The notes beneath the pieces were generated by a model. The model did not search any database and was not told the DNA's origin. It saw only the letters and a list, made by a program, of their open reading frames with translations. The position numbers and the translations under genes were made by a program. This document shows positions 59,973 to 64,000 of a stretch of DNA of 64,000 nt, piece by piece. Position 1 is the stretch's first letter. Every line of letters begins with the position of its first letter. Source of the stretch: Microstegium vimineum (taxonomy: Eukaryota > Streptophyta > Magnoliopsida > Poales > Poaceae); contig CM039141.1 in NCBI GenBank assembly GCA_022036555.1, forward strand, positions 10,343,430 through 10,407,429. The letters run 5' to 3'.

Positions 59973-60292
59973 GGGAAGAATGATGGATAAGTCTTTGTAG
60001 TCTTTGTGGGACTGCACATTTGCTTTCTAGGACAACATCTACATGGTGGTTTTGCTGTCCTATCTAGGACAACATCTTGGACTAGCTTTTAGGACAACAT
60101 CTAGTACTAGTTCAGCTTTAGGACTGCATGCTAGTTTGTTGACTCATCTAGGACAACATCTTGGACTAGCTTTTAGGACAACATCTTAGACTAGCATCTT
60201 GGCATATGCTTGGCTGATTCATAGCCTATAAATATACATGACATTGAGTTAGTGAAGAAATAAAACCCCGAAAATTATCCCAGTTCTGTCAT
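59973..60292 (+). repeat. Probable 3' LTR of the decayed copia element
   Basis: A purine tract GGGGAAGAA (59972-59980) precedes TGATGGATAAGTC. The following 310 bp carries CTAGGACAACATCT repeated about six times, an AAATAAAA signal at about 60258, and ends plausibly at TGTCATCA. No partner LTR was found in the window, so the ends are estimated. Confidence 0.5.
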
Positions 60293-62811
60293 CATCTATT
60301 TTCGATGAGAGTAAGAGTTCTACTCGTCCCAAGAGTAAAAATTCAACGACTAACACTAAATCATGCTTTTTGTAACTTTGAAGTAGTTAATTTTTTCTCA
60401 TCTGACTATCGGATTAATTTTTACGTTTTTCTTTGTACAACAACCTCAGATAGACTATTCGAAAGGTGAAAATAGAAATCACATGATTGACAATGTTAAG
60501 CTACTATAACCTTCTAAGTGGTGAATTCTATTTTTTACCTTATCCGGGACATTAACGACTTCTTTCAATCGGGAAAGCAAATCATTGTACTAAGGAGATA
60601 TGTACCAAGCAGATATAGAGGTCAAAATGAATTTTAAACCACAAAGTCTATGAGCTTATTGATGAATATGAAGACCTTAATGTAATTCTTAGAAGGGATT
60701 CTTAACGTAGAAAAAACAAGAGGCAAGTGGAGCAAACACTACATCAAAAAGTTATGGAATCAATTTGACAATAGAGTGTAGGTGATAGAAAGTGTCCGAG
60801 CATAAATCATGGAGCGTGGGGGTATTTCCCCTCTATTTGCCAACAAAGCGAGCGGATCGGGATTGTGCACACAATAGACCTTGGAACTGTATATAGATGT
60901 CGAAAGTATAGGTGAATGGTGAAGGTTTGTCATAGGTCATGATTTGTGTCTAAAATTTTTTGGGCAACATGTTTTTTTGCCTAAAGTTTGATCGTATAAT
61001 TCTATTTTCTATACATAATATTGGGTTGTGATAAGATTTTGGACTGTAAAGTGTTGGTCTCACGACTCATGCTACTGATAGATTTTGACTTGCCAAAAAT
61101 TCTGTCGAGCTGCTTATTCATATTCCTGTTTCTATTGTTAATTCTTTTTGAAATGTTTTTTGGAACGATGTTGTTGGTTCTCGCTAGTGAGCACCTTCAC
61201 ATGCGCACTAGGAGGGAGTTAGATGAAATGTGTGTTTGATGCGATGAATTCCTCCGCCCCGGTGCTTGTCGATGACTTCTTGTAACAAAGAAGAAGGAAA
61301 AAGGTCGGTCAGAGTGGGCTCCTCGTGGCAAGGCGTGTTACCTACCGATACTGGTGGCAGGAAGCCCTTCACCGACCATCCTTCCGCGACTTGGTATGTG
61401 TTCCCACCCGCACGGATCCCGCACGATTTTGGCCCAGATCCTGACCTGGCCTGTATAGGGAAGATTTCCGCCTCATGGCCTCGCAATGCATAAACTAGGT
61501 CCATCCACCAGATCGTTTGCTCCATCCATTCGCGCACCACGAGTAGGGACTTGTGACGCATGAATAAAGATGACTATGGGTACCCGAGACCCTGGGTTTT
61601 TGCCCCATTAGGGCATGAGCATCGATTAAAATTATTACTCATGGGCATGCTAATGGGCAAAAAGTCATGCCCATCGAGTACGCGGGTGTGGGCGTAGTAT
61701 TATATCACCTGAACCCACAAACCCATGTGTATATGTATATCTAATTTGTATATGAGATTTAGACATATGTACCTCTAAATTTTTTATATGCATATGTTTA
61801 TATCTCTTATATATCAACAAGTTTGTATATGTTCTACAAATGCATGTGCATATGTTTTTCATACATTTATATCTCTTCTATATCTATAAAATTGTGATTC
61901 ATGGATGATGTGTGTCTGACATTTACATTGGCACTGATGGATAACTATGTGCAATGATTTGTTAAAAAGTTGTAACTTTATTTGGCTACTACTTGATATA
62001 TCCACAATACAGTTTTTAATGTCTTATTATGCTGGGAAATTAATTTGGTATAGTGATTCTCCATTTAACCAGTGTACAAGGTCTCCGTTAGGTTTCAGTT
62101 CTAAACTGCGGAATTGCATTGTCTTGATTCAGTTATTAGTAAATTGTTTCTGTAAAGCAATATTGCATTTTTTTTACATGTTGACGATTGTATGACTTGT
62201 GGCGATGTGGCAGCATGTACGAGCTCTAGAATTTCAAGGTCGCCTGGACGACGATGGCGTCCTTCTACTCTTCCAGCGCCGGCCATGGATGTAGCAAAAC
62301 TCGATAACACAATGCATGGAGATGATGATTGAGTTTAATAAAATATTTATTAGTCTGAAATAAAATTCCTTAACAATCTAGGGAAAACTATTGACCGTGA
62401 CAGTGGGCTTCGATTAATTCCATGTTGGTTCCGATTCGAATCCAAACGCGGTTGCACAAAAGCAACCTTGGTGTAATTGTGGTGTCCGACTTGCTTTCAT
62501 CGAAATCGATTTTTCTTTTCGCCGATTACGACTTCGATTCTGCACTCTAAAAATGCAGCTCCATCTATAAAATTCATCAATCCCCTTAGACCCCGCATAT
62601 CCGCAGAACAAATCCCAATGCAAGATCAGACAGAGCTCCTTCTCCTTTCGCTGGGGACTTGGGAGTTGGGACTTGTACGGTTGTACCTCGATCCGGAGCA
62701 AGCTGGCCGCAATGGCGACATACACATCGTGCACGTCCTCATCGTCTAAGCGGCAGAAGTGGAACCTGTACCGGCCTGGCACTAGATGACTGGGAGGGCG
62801 GGTACATCAAC
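60293..62811. other. Intergenic DNA, no gene supported
   Basis: AT-rich. One minus-strand open frame of 117 codons (61208-61561) and another of 122 codons (62414-62782) show no recognisable domain. TATATG/ATATGT-rich DNA lies at 61700-61880. Confidence 0.35.
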
Positions 62812-63080
62812 AACTACTACAAAGAATTTTCTAGAGGCGGTCACTTTTCATTTTTGGAGGTGGACAAACGCAACCGCCTCCAATGGAGGCTTCGGTTAAT
62901 TCTCATTAATGGGGCGGTTGTTTTCTGCCCGCCTCTACAAATTAATTAAAAAATAAAAAAAATCGTCGCTAGATCCAAATATGTGCCGGTTAATAGCCTA
63001 GATTTAAGGAGGCAGTTGAATTTTGTGTTTGTCTCGGTTAAATTTTAAGTGGTGTCTTGCAAAATCAATTTGTAATAGTG
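62812..63080. mobile_element. CACTA-like non-autonomous element
   Basis: The left end AACTACTACAAAGAATTTT and reversed right end CACTATTACAAATTGATTTT resemble CACTA-superfamily termini. An inner inverted pair GAGGCGGTCAC / GGGCGGTTG..CGCCTC is typical of grass members. A 3-bp duplication is not evident. Confidence 0.45.
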
Positions 63081-64000
63081 ATCCTACAACGCCGACGAAA
63101 TCATGGATGACAACGACGACGATGAAGCCGCCGCTGACACTGACCGCCAACCGGGAGCTGCTGCTGGCTGCTGCATGCACAAGCACTCGGAGCCTGCTGC
63201 CCTCCGGTGGGCTGGGCACCAACATCTTCGTCTTCGTCGCCACACCAGCGGGCGCTGCAGCTACGACGATGACCACGTCCTAAAGTTGTTCGTCTATGAT
63301 GCGGAGACTGGATACGTTTGCTGCTGCCCAGTCGCCTCTCGCGCCATGCATGCAGCGCCCGATTGCTGAGAGTGCAGCAAGCTCAAGGAGAAGCATTATT
63401 AAATTGTTAAAAATATAAATTTAAAACTAAAAGAAGCAAGAAAGGAAAAATGAAAAGCATGAATGACAAATAAATAAATAAACCAAAACAAGTAAATAAA
63501 AAAATTAGAGTAAAATAGAATATAAAAGTAAGATAAAAACATTATTAAATTGAAACCAAGAATAGGAAAAAAAAAGGAACTGAACGAACAAATGAAAACG
63601 TTGAATGATTCACGGGTTACGTTCGCTAGTCGCCCATCCTCGATCGGCGTCGCCTGCAGCGCGATCTGTCCGAGTGTACTGCGCTCTTCTAGTGGGCCGC
63701 CCTCTCCTCTAGTGGGCAGTGCATTCAGATATTACGGGATTGGAAGGGGGTCGACAGGCAGCACGGGTTCGACTGGTCGGCGCAGATGATTTCCGACCCA
63801 AAACGGCAGCGCTTGAAGACATCCCTTACCTGCATGGGTTACAGCAGGCGTCCCGCGTGTGTTGTCTCTTGTCTGCATACCTTGTAAACTTGGTGGGCCT
63901 ATACTCCTCAGCTTTCGGGCCGTCGTCTTCGATCAGCCTAGTATAGGACATGCGACGATGCTTTAGCGTGACGTCTCTGAAGAAACTGACGATATAGGGT
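63081..64000. other. Unassigned region at the right edge
   Basis: A GC-rich patch (63090-63370) with short open frames on both strands, then an A-rich tract (63395-63600), then another GC-moderate patch. No domain recognised; it could include an exon of a gene running off the right edge. Confidence 0.25.

Overview
This is a nuclear segment of a grass, most likely a panicoid (sorghum/sugarcane/Setaria type). I infer this from GT-AG multi-exon genes with very GC-rich first exons, grass-type MITEs (Stowaway with TA duplications, Tourist-like, Ds-like), LINE and SINE copies, and Sirevirus-type Ty1/copia elements with long LTRs. There are no operons, CRISPR arrays or phage features. Gene density is low: two host genes can be supported, one of them only by its first exon.

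Layout. 0.7-0.9 kb (minus): first coding exon of a LONGIFOLIA/TRM-like gene whose remainder lies off the left edge. 1-13.5 kb: upstream and intergenic DNA seeded with MITEs, a hAT-like element inside a LINE tail, a LINE ORF remnant at 8.1-8.4 kb, and a SINE with a perfect 15-bp target-site duplication (TSD) at 11.1-11.4 kb. 13.6-15.4 kb: a small non-coding LTR element with both LTRs, PBS, PPT and TSD. 15.6-17.7 kb: a non-autonomous LINE carrying ORF1 zinc knuckles but no reverse transcriptase. 17.7-24 kb: intergenic DNA rich in palindromic tetramers, with a local duplication, one copy of which carries a Ds-like MITE. 24.3-25.5 and 26.5-28.5 kb: two solo LTRs with TSDs.

32.6-48.4 kb: a minus-strand Ty1/copia element with both short LTRs and TSD CCGGA. 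It holds a complete solo Sirevirus LTR (TSD AACAC) in its RT and, 260 bp further on, a second Sirevirus segment truncated at both ends (gag-pol-3' ORF-partial LTR) that replaces the copia integrase-to-RT interval. 50.5-54.3 kb (plus): an apparently intact five-exon gene for a MES11-like alpha/beta-hydrolase with Asp at the nucleophile elbow. 55.5-59.1 kb: a three-level nest, in which an old Sirevirus-type solo LTR (TSD GGGGA) contains a 300-bp MITE that contains a younger solo LTR (TSD AGACC). 59.1-64 kb: a 5'-truncated copia tail with an LTR-like end, a CACTA-like MITE and unassigned intergenic DNA.

The two host genes have no evident functional link. The rest records transposon insertion followed by LTR-LTR recombination: five solo LTRs against one large element retaining both LTRs. 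The strongest unusual signals are the Sirevirus/copia rearrangement, the three-level nest, the stop-codon pattern in the Sirevirus 3' ORF, and the Asp-for-Ser residue in the hydrolase.
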